Source: Mycobacterium sp.
Lineage (GTDB): Bacteria; Actinomycetota; Actinomycetes; Mycobacteriales; Mycobacteriaceae
Assembly: GCF_004298145.1 (NCBI RefSeq)
Contig: NZ_SCRH01000006.1
Location: forward strand, 1 to 64,000
DNA length: 64,000 bases
Direction of reading: 5' to 3'
This document shows positions 38,968 through 47,055 of this stretch, piece by piece (within the stretch, counting starts at the first letter, position 1; each line of letters begins with the position of its first letter). Made by a program: the position numbers and the translations under genes. The notes under the pieces were generated by a model. The model ran no database searches. It worked only from the letters and a program-made list of their open reading frames with translations, and was not told the origin of the DNA.

Positions 38968-40361
38968 GGAGCGGCCTTGGCGGGTGACGTCTGCGCGGCG
39001 ATTTCCGCGCTGACCTGGGCGACCACCGCGCCGACGTCCTCGGCCGTGCGGCCCTCCACATTGAGCCGCAGCAATGGCTCGGTATTCGAGCTCCGCAGGT
39101 TGAACCAGCTGCCGTCGCCCAGGTCCACCGTCACACCGTCCACGTGATCGAGAGAGTGAATCCGGGTGCCGAACGACCTCAGCACCGCTTCCGTGCACTG
39201 TGCTGCGTCGGCCACCGTGAAGTTGATCTCGCCGGACGATTCGTAGCGCTGGTAGTCCGCGGTCAGCTCCGACAGTGGGCGCTCCTGCTCGCCGAGCGCG
39301 GCCAGCACGTACAGCGCCGCCAGCATCCCGGAGTCGGCGCCCCAGAAGTCGCGGAAGTAGTAGTGGGCCGAATGTTCGCCGCCGAAGATCGCGCCGGTGT
39401 CGGCCATCAGCGCCTTGATATAGGAGTGCCCCACCCGGGACCGCAGCGGCGTGCCGCCGCGCTCGGCGACCAGTTCGGGCACCGCGCGCGAGGTGATCAC
39501 GTTGTGGATGATCGTCGCGCCGATCTCGCGGCCCAGTTCGCGGGCCGCCACCAGGCTGGTCACGGTCGACGGCGACACGGGGTCGCCGCGTTCGTCGACC
39601 ACGAAGCAGCGATCGGCGTCCCCGTCGAAGGCCAGCCCGATATCGGCGCCGGTCTCGCGCACAAACGCCTGCAGGTCAGCCAGGTTGGCGGGTTCGAGCG
39701 GGTTGGCCTCGTGATTGGGAAAGGAGCCGTCGAGCTCGAAGTACAACGGCAACAACGTGATCGAGCCGATCGGGCCGAGCACCGCGGGCGTGGTCAGACC
39801 GGCCATGCCGTTGCCGGCGTCCACGGCCACCCGCAGCGGGCGCAGACCGGACGTGTCCACCAGGGAGCGCAGGTATTGCCCGTAGTCGGCCAGCACGTCG
39901 CGATCGGTGACCGTTCCGGGCTGACCGTCGTATCCCTCGACGCCGGCGATCACGTCCTCGGCGATGACACGCAACCCCATCTCGGCACCGACCGGTTTGG
40001 CCCCCGCCCGACACAACTTGATCCCGTTGTAGGCGGCCGGATTGTGGCTCGCGGTGAACATCGCGCCGGGGCAGTCCAGCAACCCGGAGGCGAAGTAGAG
40101 CTGATCGGTGGAGGCCAAGCCGATTCGCACGACGTCAAGGCCCTGACTCCTGACCCCGGCCGCGAACACGGCGGCCAGGGTGGGCGAGCTGTCGCGCATG
40201 TCGTGGCCGATCGCGACTTGGCGGGCACCCTCGGCGCGCATCAGCCTGGCGAAGGCTGCGCCCAGATCGGCGACCAGCGACTGGTCGAGCTCTTCGCCGA
40301 CTAGACCACGCACGTCGTACGCCTTGACGACACGGTGGACAGTCGCGGCGGGCCGAGACAT
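38964..40361 (-). CDS. pmmA: Phosphomannomutase
   Basis: Converts mannose-6-P to mannose-1-P for GDP-mannose. 465 residues, as recalled for Rv3257c. The active-site phosphoserine is Ser105 in MFTASHNPAAYNG, the metal loop is FDGDADR, and the sugar loop and C-terminal phosphate-binding RSSNTEP are present. It leads a pmmA-tobH-manA operon with overlapping ends. The third step enzyme, GDP-mannose pyrophosphorylase, is encoded at 47056-48132. Confidence 0.96.
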   Translation of the reverse strand: MSRPAATVHRVVKAYDVRGLVGEELDQSLVADLGAAFARLMRAEGARQVAIGHDMRDSSPTLAAVFAAGVRSQGLDVVRIGLASTDQLYFASGLLDCPGAMFTASHNPAAYNGIKLCRAGAKPVGAEMGLRVIAEDVIAGVEGYDGQPGTVTDRDVLADYGQYLRSLVDTSGLRPLRVAVDAGNGMAGLTTPAVLGPIGSITLLPLYFELDGSFPNHEANPLEPANLADLQAFVRETGADIGLAFDGDADRCFVVDERGDPVSPSTVTSLVAARELGREIGATIIHNVITSRAVPELVAERGGTPLRSRVGHSYIKALMADTGAIFGGEHSAHYYFRDFWGADSGMLAALYVLAALGEQERPLSELTADYQRYESSGEINFTVADAAQCTEAVLRSFGTRIHSLDHVDGVTVDLGDGSWFNLRSSNTEPLLRLNVEGRTAEDVGAVVAQVSAEIAAQTSPAKAAP

Positions 40362-40469
40362 GCGGGACTCCTGACGACGTGAACTCTTGGCCGTCAGCCT
40401 ATCGGGCCAAAGAGAACACGAGCCCCCGCGGTGCGCGCGGATCTGCCGAACGCGGGTGCGCGGGCTCGT

Positions 40470-40577
40470 GGCGATCGCGAGCGCGGCGGAGCCGGGCGAA
40501 GCGGGTCGCCACCATCGGGGCTAGGCGATCGCGAGCGCGGCGGAGCCGGGCGAAGCGGGTCGCCACCATCGGGGCTC
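40470..40577. repeat. Two tandem copies of the 54-bp dispersed repeat
   Basis: Units start at 40470 and 40524 with GGCGATCGCGAGCGCGG and are nearly identical over 54 bp. They end at the TAG stop of the DUF3499 gene, in the gap downstream of that gene and upstream of pmmA. Any pmmA promoter must lie between here and 40361. Confidence 0.88.
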
Positions 40578-41020
40578 TAGTCGGTCGGATCGGGCAACAC
40601 GCGCAGATGTCCGCGGCGCCGTCCGGACCGATGCTCGGGCGGCGCGAGCAGGCTGCTGCTGGGCGCGGTGGCCTGGGATCCGCCGTGATGGATGTGCGGA
40701 TCGGCAAAGCCGTTCACGGGCGATCCGGTGCCGCCATACGGGCCGTGATCTCCCGAACCGCCTTCGCGGACCGCGTCGGCCAGGGCGACCAGGTCGTCCT
40801 CATCGGGATGGGTGGGCAGGGGACCGGCATGGCGCACCAGCTCCCATCCGCGGGGGGCGGTGATGCGGCCGGCATGGTTGACGCACAAATCCCAGGAATG
40901 CGGTTCCCGAGCGGTCGCCAGCGGGCCGACGACTGCCGTCGAGTCCGAATAGACGAACGTTAGGGTCGCCACGGCGTAGTGCGGGCACCCGGGCCGGCAA
41001 CAGCGACGGGGAACGTTCAC
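40577..41020 (-). CDS. DUF3499 protein (Rv3258c-like)
   Basis: 147 residues. Conserved N-terminal half begins VNVPRRCCRPGCPHYAVATL; the Cys-Cys-x3-Cys cluster plus the later DLCVNHAGR Cys could bind zinc. The C-terminal third is Gly/His-rich and variable. The GTG start is chosen from the conserved beginning. The gene order next to pmmA and the Rv3259-like gene is conserved in mycobacteria. Function unknown. Confidence 0.85.
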   Translation of the reverse strand: MNVPRRCCRPGCPHYAVATLTFVYSDSTAVVGPLATAREPHSWDLCVNHAGRITAPRGWELVRHAGPLPTHPDEDDLVALADAVREGGSGDHGPYGGTGSPVNGFADPHIHHGGSQATAPSSSLLAPPEHRSGRRRGHLRVLPDPTD

Positions 41021-41209
41021 GTTCGAAAGGCTATCGTGCACAAACGCCGCCGAAGCGCCGGACACGCGCAACTCCCCGGCCGCCGATGTGCAACCGTTAC
41101 CATCGGGCGCGTGGGCGATTCGCGCAACTCCCCGCGAAGAGAGCGGTTATCGGACGGATCGGCTCCGCGCCGCCCGGCCACCCATCGACTCTTCCGCAGG
41201 GGCCGCGAG

Positions 41210-41632
41210 ATGCGCGGCCCCCTGCTGCCGCCCAGCGTTCCGGGGTGGCGCAGCCGCGCCGAGCGGTTCGACATGGCGGTGCTGGAGGCCTACGAACCCA
41301 TCGAGCGGAACTGGCAGGACCGGCTGACCGACCTCGACGTGGCGGTCGACGAAATCCCGCGCATCGCGGCCAAAGATCCCGACAGTGTGCAGTGGCCACC
41401 CGAGGTGATCGCCGACGGTCCGATTCCCCTGGCCCGTTTGATCCCGGCCGGTGTCGACGTCCGCGGCAACTCCACGCGGGCACGAATTGTTTTGTTCCGC
41501 AAGCCAATTGAGCGACGGGCCAAGGACACCGACGAACTCGGCGACTTGCTGCACGAAATCCTGGTGGCCCAGGTCGCCATCTATCTCGACGTTGAGCCGT
41601 CTGTCATCGATCCGACGATCGACGACGAATAA
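41210..41632 (+). CDS. Zincin-like metallopeptidase-family protein (Rv3259-like), degenerate motif
   Basis: 140 residues. It matches the small possible-zinc-metallopeptidase family (PF06262 type), but the HExxH motif reads HEILV, so the second histidine ligand is absent and peptidase activity is unlikely. The ATG giving MRGPLLPPSVPG is chosen from the conserved start; a GTG at 41111 would add 33 residues rich in Arg/Ser. Convergent with whiB2 (17-bp gap). Function unknown. Confidence 0.82.
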   Translation: MRGPLLPPSVPGWRSRAERFDMAVLEAYEPIERNWQDRLTDLDVAVDEIPRIAAKDPDSVQWPPEVIADGPIPLARLIPAGVDVRGNSTRARIVLFRKPIERRAKDTDELGDLLHEILVAQVAIYLDVEPSVIDPTIDDE

Positions 41633-41649
41633 CTACAGTGCGGCGCCTT

Positions 41650-42015
41650 TCAGATTATGCCGCGCTTGAGGCGGCGGCGCTCGCGTTCGGAGAGACCGCC
41701 CCAGATGCCGAAGCGCTCGTCATGCTCGAGGGCGTACTCGAGGCACTCATGGCGCACCTCGCAGCCCAGGCAGATCTTCTTGGCCTCGCGGGTGGAACCA
41801 CCCTTTTCCGGGAAAAAGGCTTCGGGGTCGGTTTGGGCGCACAGCGCTCGGTCCTGCCATTGGTCGGCGACGGGCGCCGGCAACGGCTCGGGCTCGAATG
41901 CGACTGGCGCATCAGGAACCACGGTCAGGTGCGGCCGGACGGGGCGGGTTGACGCCGGGTCGATATCGGTGTGCGGCGTGCTCGCCATGGCGCTTCGAAA
42001 AGTTTCGTAAGACAT
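41650..42015 (-). CDS. whiB2: WhiB-family Fe-S transcription factor WhiB2
   Basis: 121 residues. Four cluster ligands Cys59, Cys82, Cys85 and Cys91, then GIWGG (103-107) and a basic C-terminal DNA-binding tail (RERRRLKRG). WhiB2 (WhmD) is needed for septation and is the orthologue of Streptomyces WhiB. The ATG at 42015 has GAGGAGG upstream and adds about 35 residues before the conserved core; a shorter start inside is possible, as recalled for M. tuberculosis (89 residues). A long upstream region separates it from fbiA. Confidence 0.95.
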   Translation of the reverse strand: MSYETFRSAMASTPHTDIDPASTRPVRPHLTVVPDAPVAFEPEPLPAPVADQWQDRALCAQTDPEAFFPEKGGSTREAKKICLGCEVRHECLEYALEHDERFGIWGGLSERERRRLKRGII

Positions 42016-42377
42016 ACGGTCGTCCGCCTCCTCAGCTTGATTGAGAGAGAGTGTTTGGTTTCCCACTGTTCTGATGTACAGACAATTCGAACAAGTGATC
42101 GAATCTCGGTCTGCGACACCGGAGTCGGCCGGCCAACCGGGAAATGACACTGTTGTGATTAGACACGGGTTGATCTACCGGGTCAAGCATTACGGCGCAT
42201 TTCCATACCATCTCGTGATCGAATTTCGGCGTTTCTGTTGTTTTGGGCCGTCGGCGTGTCGATCACATAGCCCACAACTTCCCCACAAGTGGTGGGGAAC
42301 CTCAACTTTGAGGCGGCGCCGACGGGCCCGCCACGGCGCTGTCGGCGGGCAGTACTGTCGTGCTGTGTGAGGCTCAA
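42016..42377. promoter_or_regulatory. 362-bp divergent whiB2/fbiA control region
   Basis: No gene is seen here. The region is AT-richer than its flanks. Three GACAC pentamers lie at 42115-42119, 42146-42150 and 42162-42166; GACAC is the core bound by WhiA at Streptomyces whiB-type targets. A 15-mer GTGATCGAATYTCGG occurs at 42095-42109 and 42215-42229, exactly 120 bp apart. whiB2 orthologues have long complex promoters, so these are likely control sites. WhiA/WhiB2 control is inferred. Confidence 0.5.
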
Positions 42378-43379
42378 GTGAAGGTCACCATTCTGGTCGG
42401 TGGGGTTGGCGGCGCCCGCTTCCTGCTGGGGGTTCAACAGTTGTTCGGGCTGGGTCAATTTCATACGCAACGGCGCCCAGACACCGAAGCCGGCAGTCAC
42501 GAGCTGACGGCGATCGTCAACATTGGCGATGACGCCTGGATCCACGGACTGCGAATCTGCCCCGATTTGGACACCTGCATGTACACCTTAGGTGGAGGTG
42601 TCGACCCGGAGCGAGGGTGGGGGCACCGCGACGAAACCTGGCACGCCAAAGAGGAATTGGCACGCTACGGGGTGCAGCCGGATTGGTTCGGACTCGGTGA
42701 CCGTGACCTGGGCACCCACCTGGTGCGCACCCAAATGCTGAACGCCGGCTACCCGCTGTCACAGATCACCACGGCGCTGTGCGACCGCTGGCAACCGGGC
42801 GCGCGGCTGCTGCCCGTCACCGATGACCGCTGCGAGACACACGTGGTGATAACCGATCCCGACGACGGCAGCCGGCGGGCCATCCACTTCCAGGAGTGGT
42901 GGGTGCGCTACCGGGCGCAGGTGCCCACCCACAGCTTCGCTTTCGTCGGCGCCGAAAAGGCGGCCGCCACAACTGAAGCCACAGCGGCCATCGCGGACGC
43001 CGACGTCATCCTGCTGGCCCCATCGAATCCGGTCGTCAGCGTCGGCGCCATCCTGGCCGTCCCCGGTATCCGCGGCGCGCTGCGGGCGGCGAAGGCCCCG
43101 GTCGTCGGCTACTCGCCGATCATCGGTGGAAAGCCGTTGCGCGGCATGGCCGATACCTGCCTGTCCGTGATCGGGGTCGAGTCCACCGCCGAGGCCGTCG
43201 GGCGCCACTACGGCGCGCGGCGGGGCACCGGCATCCTGGACTGCTGGCTGGTGAGCGAGGGCGATGGGACCGAGATCGAGGGAGTGGCGGTGCGCTCGGT
43301 GCCGCTGGTGATGACCGACCCCGAGGCGACGGCCGAGATGGTCAGGGCCGGGCTGGAGCTTGCGGGGGTGGCGCGATGA
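42378..43379 (+). CDS. fbiA: F420 biosynthesis: (dehydro)phospholactate transferase FbiA
   Basis: FbiA joins the side-chain precursor to FO to make (dehydro)F420-0. 333 residues starting VKVTILVGGVGGARFLLGV, the CofD nucleotide motif; LAPSNPVVSVG and KPLRGMADTCL are further CofD landmarks. The GTG at 42378 has GAGG five bases upstream. Its stop codon overlaps the first ATG of the MIRU-like repeat, so translation is chained towards fbiB. Orthologue of Rv3261. Confidence 0.96.
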   Translation: MKVTILVGGVGGARFLLGVQQLFGLGQFHTQRRPDTEAGSHELTAIVNIGDDAWIHGLRICPDLDTCMYTLGGGVDPERGWGHRDETWHAKEELARYGVQPDWFGLGDRDLGTHLVRTQMLNAGYPLSQITTALCDRWQPGARLLPVTDDRCETHVVITDPDDGSRRAIHFQEWWVRYRAQVPTHSFAFVGAEKAAATTEATAAIADADVILLAPSNPVVSVGAILAVPGIRGALRAAKAPVVGYSPIIGGKPLRGMADTCLSVIGVESTAEAVGRHYGARRGTGILDCWLVSEGDGTEIEGVAVRSVPLVMTDPEATAEMVRAGLELAGVAR

Positions 43380-43472
43380 CCCGCCGGCGACGATGCAGAG
43401 CGAGGCGATGGGGAGCGGCGCCATGACCCGCCGGCGACGATGCGGAGCGAAGCGATGCGGAGCGGCGCCATG
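43376..43472 (+). repeat. MIRU-like 47-bp tandem repeat at the fbiA-fbiB junction
   Basis: ATGAC start sites recur at 43376, 43423 and 43470, spaced 47 bp, each preceded by a GGAGC or GGCGC string. The two intervening units share ATGACCCGCCGGCGACGATG. Each encodes a 16-codon frame (43376-43426 and 43423-43473) whose TGA overlaps the next ATG. This fits the known character of mycobacterial interspersed repetitive units, which carry small ORFs overlapping their neighbours by ATGA. The last ATG is the fbiB start. Confidence 0.82.
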
Positions 43473-44828
43473 ACTCAGCCCCCTTCACCCCGCGAACACG
43501 GCACCGCCGCCGCGATCGAGATCCTGCCCGTCGCCGGGCTGCCCGAATTCCGGCCCGGTGACGATCTGGGCGCGGCCATCGCTGCGGCCGCACCGTGGCT
43601 GCGCGACGGCGACGTCGTGGTGGTCACCAGCAAGGCGGTGTCCAAATGCGAGGGCCGGCTGGTGCCGGCGCCCCGGGATCCCGAGGAGCGCGATCGCCTG
43701 CGGCGCAAGCTGGTCGACGACGAAGCCGTTCGCGTGCTGGCCCGCAAAGGCCGGACCTTGATCACCGAGAACCGGATCGGCCTGGTGCAGGCCGCCGCGG
43801 GCGTGGACGGATCCAACGTCGGCCGCGACGAGCTGGCGTTGCTGCCCGTCGACCCGGACGGCAGCGCCGCGACGCTGCGCGCCGGGCTGCGCGAGCGACT
43901 CGGCGTCGAGGTCGCCGTGGTCATCACCGACACCATGGGCCGCGCCTGGCGCAACGGCCAGACCGACGCGGCCGTGGGCGCCGCGGGTCTGGCTGTGCTG
44001 CACGGCTATTCGGGGGCCATCGACCAACACGGCAACGAGTTGCTGGTCACCGAGGTCGCGATCGCCGACGAGATCGCCGCGGCCACCGATCTGGTCAAGG
44101 GCAAGTTGACCGCGATGCCGGCGGCGGTGGTGCGCGGCCTGTCGCTGACCGACGACGGCTCGACGGCGCGGCAATTGGTGCGGCCCGGCACCGAAGACCT
44201 GTTCTGGCTCGGCACCGCCGAGGCCATCGACATGGGCCGTCGCCAGGCGCAGCTGCTGCGGCGATCGGTGCGCCGGTTCACCAACGAGCCGGTGCCCGCG
44301 GATCTGGTGGAGGCGGCCGTCGCCGAGGCCCTGACCGCGCCGGCGCCCCACCACACCCGCCCAGTGCGGTTCGTCTGGCTGCAGACCCCGGCCACCCGGA
44401 CCCGGCTGCTGGACCGGCTGAAGGACAAGTGGCGCGCCGACCTCGCCGGCGACGGCCGGCCCGCCGACTCCATCGACCGCCGGGTGGCGCGTGGCCAGAT
44501 CCTCTACGACGCGCCCGAAGTCGTCATCCCGATGCTGGTTCCGGACGGCGCCCACTCCTATCCCGATGCCGCCCGCGCCGACGCCGAGCACACCATGTTC
44601 ACCGTGGCGGTCGGCGCGGCCGTGCAGGCGCTGCTGGTCGCATTGGCGGTGCGCGAGCTGGGCAGCTGCTGGATCGGCTCGACGATTTTCGCCGCCGACC
44701 TGGTGCGCGCCGAGCTCGAGCTGCCCGCCGATTGGGAGCCGTTGGGCGCCATCGCCATCGGCTATGCCGCCGACCCCGCCGGCCCGCGCGACGCCGCGGA
44801 CGCCGGGGATCTACTGATCCGCAGGTAA
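43470..44828 (+). CDS. fbiB: F420 biosynthesis: F420-0:glutamyl ligase/FMN reductase FbiB
   Basis: 452-residue two-domain enzyme. The N-terminal CofE-like domain (to about 250) adds gamma-linked glutamates to F420-0; the C-terminal nitroreductase-like domain (from about 262, [14 protein letters not shown]) uses FMNH2 to reduce dehydro-F420-0. [14 protein letters not shown] is the ligase GTP/metal segment. The ATG at 43470 is the third in a MIRU-like chain and has GGAG upstream. Orthologue of Rv3262. Confidence 0.96.
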   Translation: MTQPPSPREHGTAAAIEILPVAGLPEFRPGDDLGAAIAAAAPWLRDGDVVVVTSKAVSKCEGRLVPAPRDPEERDRLRRKLVDDEAVRVLARKGRTLITENRIGLVQAAAGVDGSNVGRDELALLPVDPDGSAATLRAGLRERLGVEVAVVITDTMGRAWRNGQTDAAVGAAGLAVLHGYSGAIDQHGNELLVTEVAIADEIAAATDLVKGKLTAMPAAVVRGLSLTDDGSTARQLVRPGTEDLFWLGTAEAIDMGRRQAQLLRRSVRRFTNEPVPADLVEAAVAEALTAPAPHHTRPVRFVWLQTPATRTRLLDRLKDKWRADLAGDGRPADSIDRRVARGQILYDAPEVVIPMLVPDGAHSYPDAARADAEHTMFTVAVGAAVQALLVALAVRELGSCWIGSTIFAADLVRAELELPADWEPLGAIAIGYAADPAGPRDAADAGDLLIRR

Positions 44829-44850
44829 GCCGGAGTTTTCCGAGATACTG

Positions 44851-46443
44851 ATGCCCATGAAGTTCACGGGCAAGGCGGCGGCCTCGGCCGACAAGGCCCG
44901 CGGCGGCTACTACACCCCCGCACCGGTGGCGAAGTTCCTGGCCCACTGGGTTCGCGAGGCCGGCCCGAAGATCGTCGAACCGTCCTGCGGCGACGGTGCG
45001 ATCCTGCGCGAGTTGGCCGGGCTCAGCGACCGGGTGCACGGGGTCGAGCTGATCGCGCGCGAGGCGGCCAAGGCCCGGCGGTTCGCTCCCGTCGACGCCG
45101 AGAGCCTGTTCACCTGGCTCACCGGCACCGACGCCGGCGGCTGGGACGGGGTCGCCGGCAACCCGCCCTACATCCGGTTCGGCAACTGGGCAGCGCAGCA
45201 GCGCGACCCGGCGCTGGAACTCATGCGGCGCGCGGGCCTGCGCCCGACCAGGCTGACCAACGCCTGGGTGCCGTTCGTCGTGGCGAGCACCGTGTTGGTG
45301 CGCGACGGCGGGCGGGTGGGGCTGGTGCTTCCGGCCGAGCTGCTGCAGGTCACCTACGCCGCACAGCTGCGCGACTTTCTGCTGCGCCGATTCCGCGACA
45401 TCACGCTGCTGACCTTCGAGCGCCTGGTGTTCGACGGCATCCTGCAAGAGGTCGTGTTGTTCTGCGGCGTCGTCGGCCCCGGTCCCGCCCGCATCCGCAC
45501 CGTGCACCTGCTCGACGCCGGTGCGCTGGCCGACGCCGACCTGGACGTCGAATGGGCGCCCGCGCTGCTGCACGAAAACGAGAAGTGGACGAAGTACTTT
45601 CTGGACCCCGCCGCGATCCGGCTGCTGCGGGCGCTCAGGGGCTCCGAGGCGTTGACCCCGCTCGGGTCTCTAGCCGAGGTGGATGTGGGCATCGTGACCG
45701 GGCGCAACGCCTTTTTCACCCTGACCGACGCCCAGGCCCGGGAGCTGGGGCTGCGCCAACACTGCGTCCCGCTCGTCTCGCGCAGCGCCCAGCTGTCCGG
45801 GCTGGTGTACGACGCCGATTGCCGGGCAAGCGATGTCGCCGCCGGACACCGCAGCTGGCTGCTCAACGCGCCGCGTGAGCCGGCCGATCCCGCACTGATC
45901 GCCCACATCCGCGCCGGGGAGGCGGCCGGCGTGCACCGTGGTTATAAGTGCTCGCTCCGCAAGCCCTGGTGGAGCACGCCGTCGCTGTGGGTGCCAGAGT
46001 TGTTCCTGCTGCGCCAGATTCACCGGGCGCCGCGGTTGACCGTCAACGCCGCCGCAGCGACGAGCACCGATACCGTGCATCGGGTGCGTCTCGCCACCCG
46101 CTCCGATGCCCGGGTCGACCCGGCTGCGCTGGCCGCGGTGTTCCACAACAGCGTGACGTTCGCCTTCACCGAGATCATGGGCCGCAGCTACGGCGGGGGC
46201 GTGCTGGAGCTGGAGCCCCGCGAAGCCGAGCAGCTGCCCCTTCCCCCGCCGGAGCACGCCGACCCCGAACTCGCCTGCGATGTCGACCTGCTGTTGAAGG
46301 CCGACGAGATCGAGAAGGCGCTCGACCTCGTCGACCGCCGCGTGCTGATCGAGCGGCTGGGCCTGCCGGCCGCGGCGGTGGCGGACTGCCGCGCGGCGTG
46401 GGTGTCGCTGGCCGATCGCAGGAAACGGCGGGGCTCGCGGTGA
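44851..46443 (+). CDS. mamA: Solitary N6-adenine DNA methyltransferase MamA
   Basis: 530 residues. SAM motif EPSCGDGAIL and the catalytic NPPYIRFG (motif IV) identify a class I N6-adenine methyltransferase; the C-terminal half is a target-recognition region of the type IIG/TaqI-like layout. The M. tuberculosis orthologue Rv3263 (MamA) methylates CTGGAG and affects promoter activity. No restriction gene is nearby, so it is an orphan. Its stop overlaps the NUDIX start (GTGA). Confidence 0.93.
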   Translation: MPMKFTGKAAASADKARGGYYTPAPVAKFLAHWVREAGPKIVEPSCGDGAILRELAGLSDRVHGVELIAREAAKARRFAPVDAESLFTWLTGTDAGGWDGVAGNPPYIRFGNWAAQQRDPALELMRRAGLRPTRLTNAWVPFVVASTVLVRDGGRVGLVLPAELLQVTYAAQLRDFLLRRFRDITLLTFERLVFDGILQEVVLFCGVVGPGPARIRTVHLLDAGALADADLDVEWAPALLHENEKWTKYFLDPAAIRLLRALRGSEALTPLGSLAEVDVGIVTGRNAFFTLTDAQARELGLRQHCVPLVSRSAQLSGLVYDADCRASDVAAGHRSWLLNAPREPADPALIAHIRAGEAAGVHRGYKCSLRKPWWSTPSLWVPELFLLRQIHRAPRLTVNAAAATSTDTVHRVRLATRSDARVDPAALAAVFHNSVTFAFTEIMGRSYGGGVLELEPREAEQLPLPPPEHADPELACDVDLLLKADEIEKALDLVDRRVLIERLGLPAAAVADCRAAWVSLADRRKRRGSR

Positions 46444-46982
46444 GCCTGCGCGAGTCGGCGATCGCGATCCTATCCACCTGGGAGCCCCCCGATGCGGCCC
46501 AGGATTCGTTGCGGCACGCCGTCTTGGCCTTCGTGCACGCCCGCGCCGACGCGTGCCGCCGCGAGTGCGTGCCGGGCCACGTCACCGCCTCGGCGCTGGT
46601 GCTCGATCACACCGGCGGCCAGGTGCTGCTGACGTTGCATCGCCGGCTGGGGCGCTGGGTGCAGCTGGGCGGGCACTGCGACGACGACGACGCCGACATC
46701 GTCGCGGCGGCGTTGCGTGAGGCCACCGAGGAGTCCGGGGTCGACGGGCTGCGCATCGAACCCGAGTTGGCCGCGGTGCACGTGCACCCGGTGGTCTGCT
46801 CGCTGGGGGTGCCGACCCGCCATCTGGATTTGCAGTTCGTGGCGCACGCGCCGGCCGGCGCCCAGATCGCGATCAGCGACGAGTCCGAGGACCTGCGATG
46901 GTGGCCCGCCGACGCGTTGCCGGCCGGCAGCGATCACGCTCTGGCGTATCTGGTTTCGCGGGCCCGGGCCCGCCGAGCGTGA
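46440..46982 (+). CDS. NUDIX hydrolase
   Basis: 180 residues. The NUDIX helix is recognisable as GGHCDD..., then LREATEESGV, with Asp in place of the first Glu of the canonical box; RREC and the HHVHP-like segment flank it. It probably cleaves a nucleoside diphosphate-linked compound. The GTG start overlaps the mamA stop, so the two are coupled. I do not recall a matching gene between Rv3263 and Rv3264c in M. tuberculosis, so it may be absent there. Convergent with manB. Confidence 0.83.
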   Translation: MSLRESAIAILSTWEPPDAAQDSLRHAVLAFVHARADACRRECVPGHVTASALVLDHTGGQVLLTLHRRLGRWVQLGGHCDDDDADIVAAALREATEESGVDGLRIEPELAAVHVHPVVCSLGVPTRHLDLQFVAHAPAGAQIAISDESEDLRWWPADALPAGSDHALAYLVSRARARRA

Positions 46983-47034
46983 CTGTGGTGTCACGTTCGG
47001 CGTCGAGCGTGACTGTGGCGTCAGGCTCGGCGGC
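46975..47034. repeat. 30-bp tandem repeat between the NUDIX gene and manB
   Basis: Two imperfect 30-bp units start at 46975 and 47005 with GAGCGTGACTGTGG. In the first, GTGAC and GTCAC can pair, followed by GTTCGGCG, the string seen beside other hairpins of this window. It overlaps the NUDIX stop and lies between convergent genes, so it may terminate transcription. Confidence 0.6.
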
Positions 47035-47055
47035 GGGAATGCCGGCGTACCGCGC

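Noticed and set aside
37859..39061. Upstream extension of manA in the same frame (up to 809 codons)
   Set aside because: The extension overlaps the tobH-like gene and pmmA in another frame and is low-complexity; manA homology begins at the GTG at 37858.
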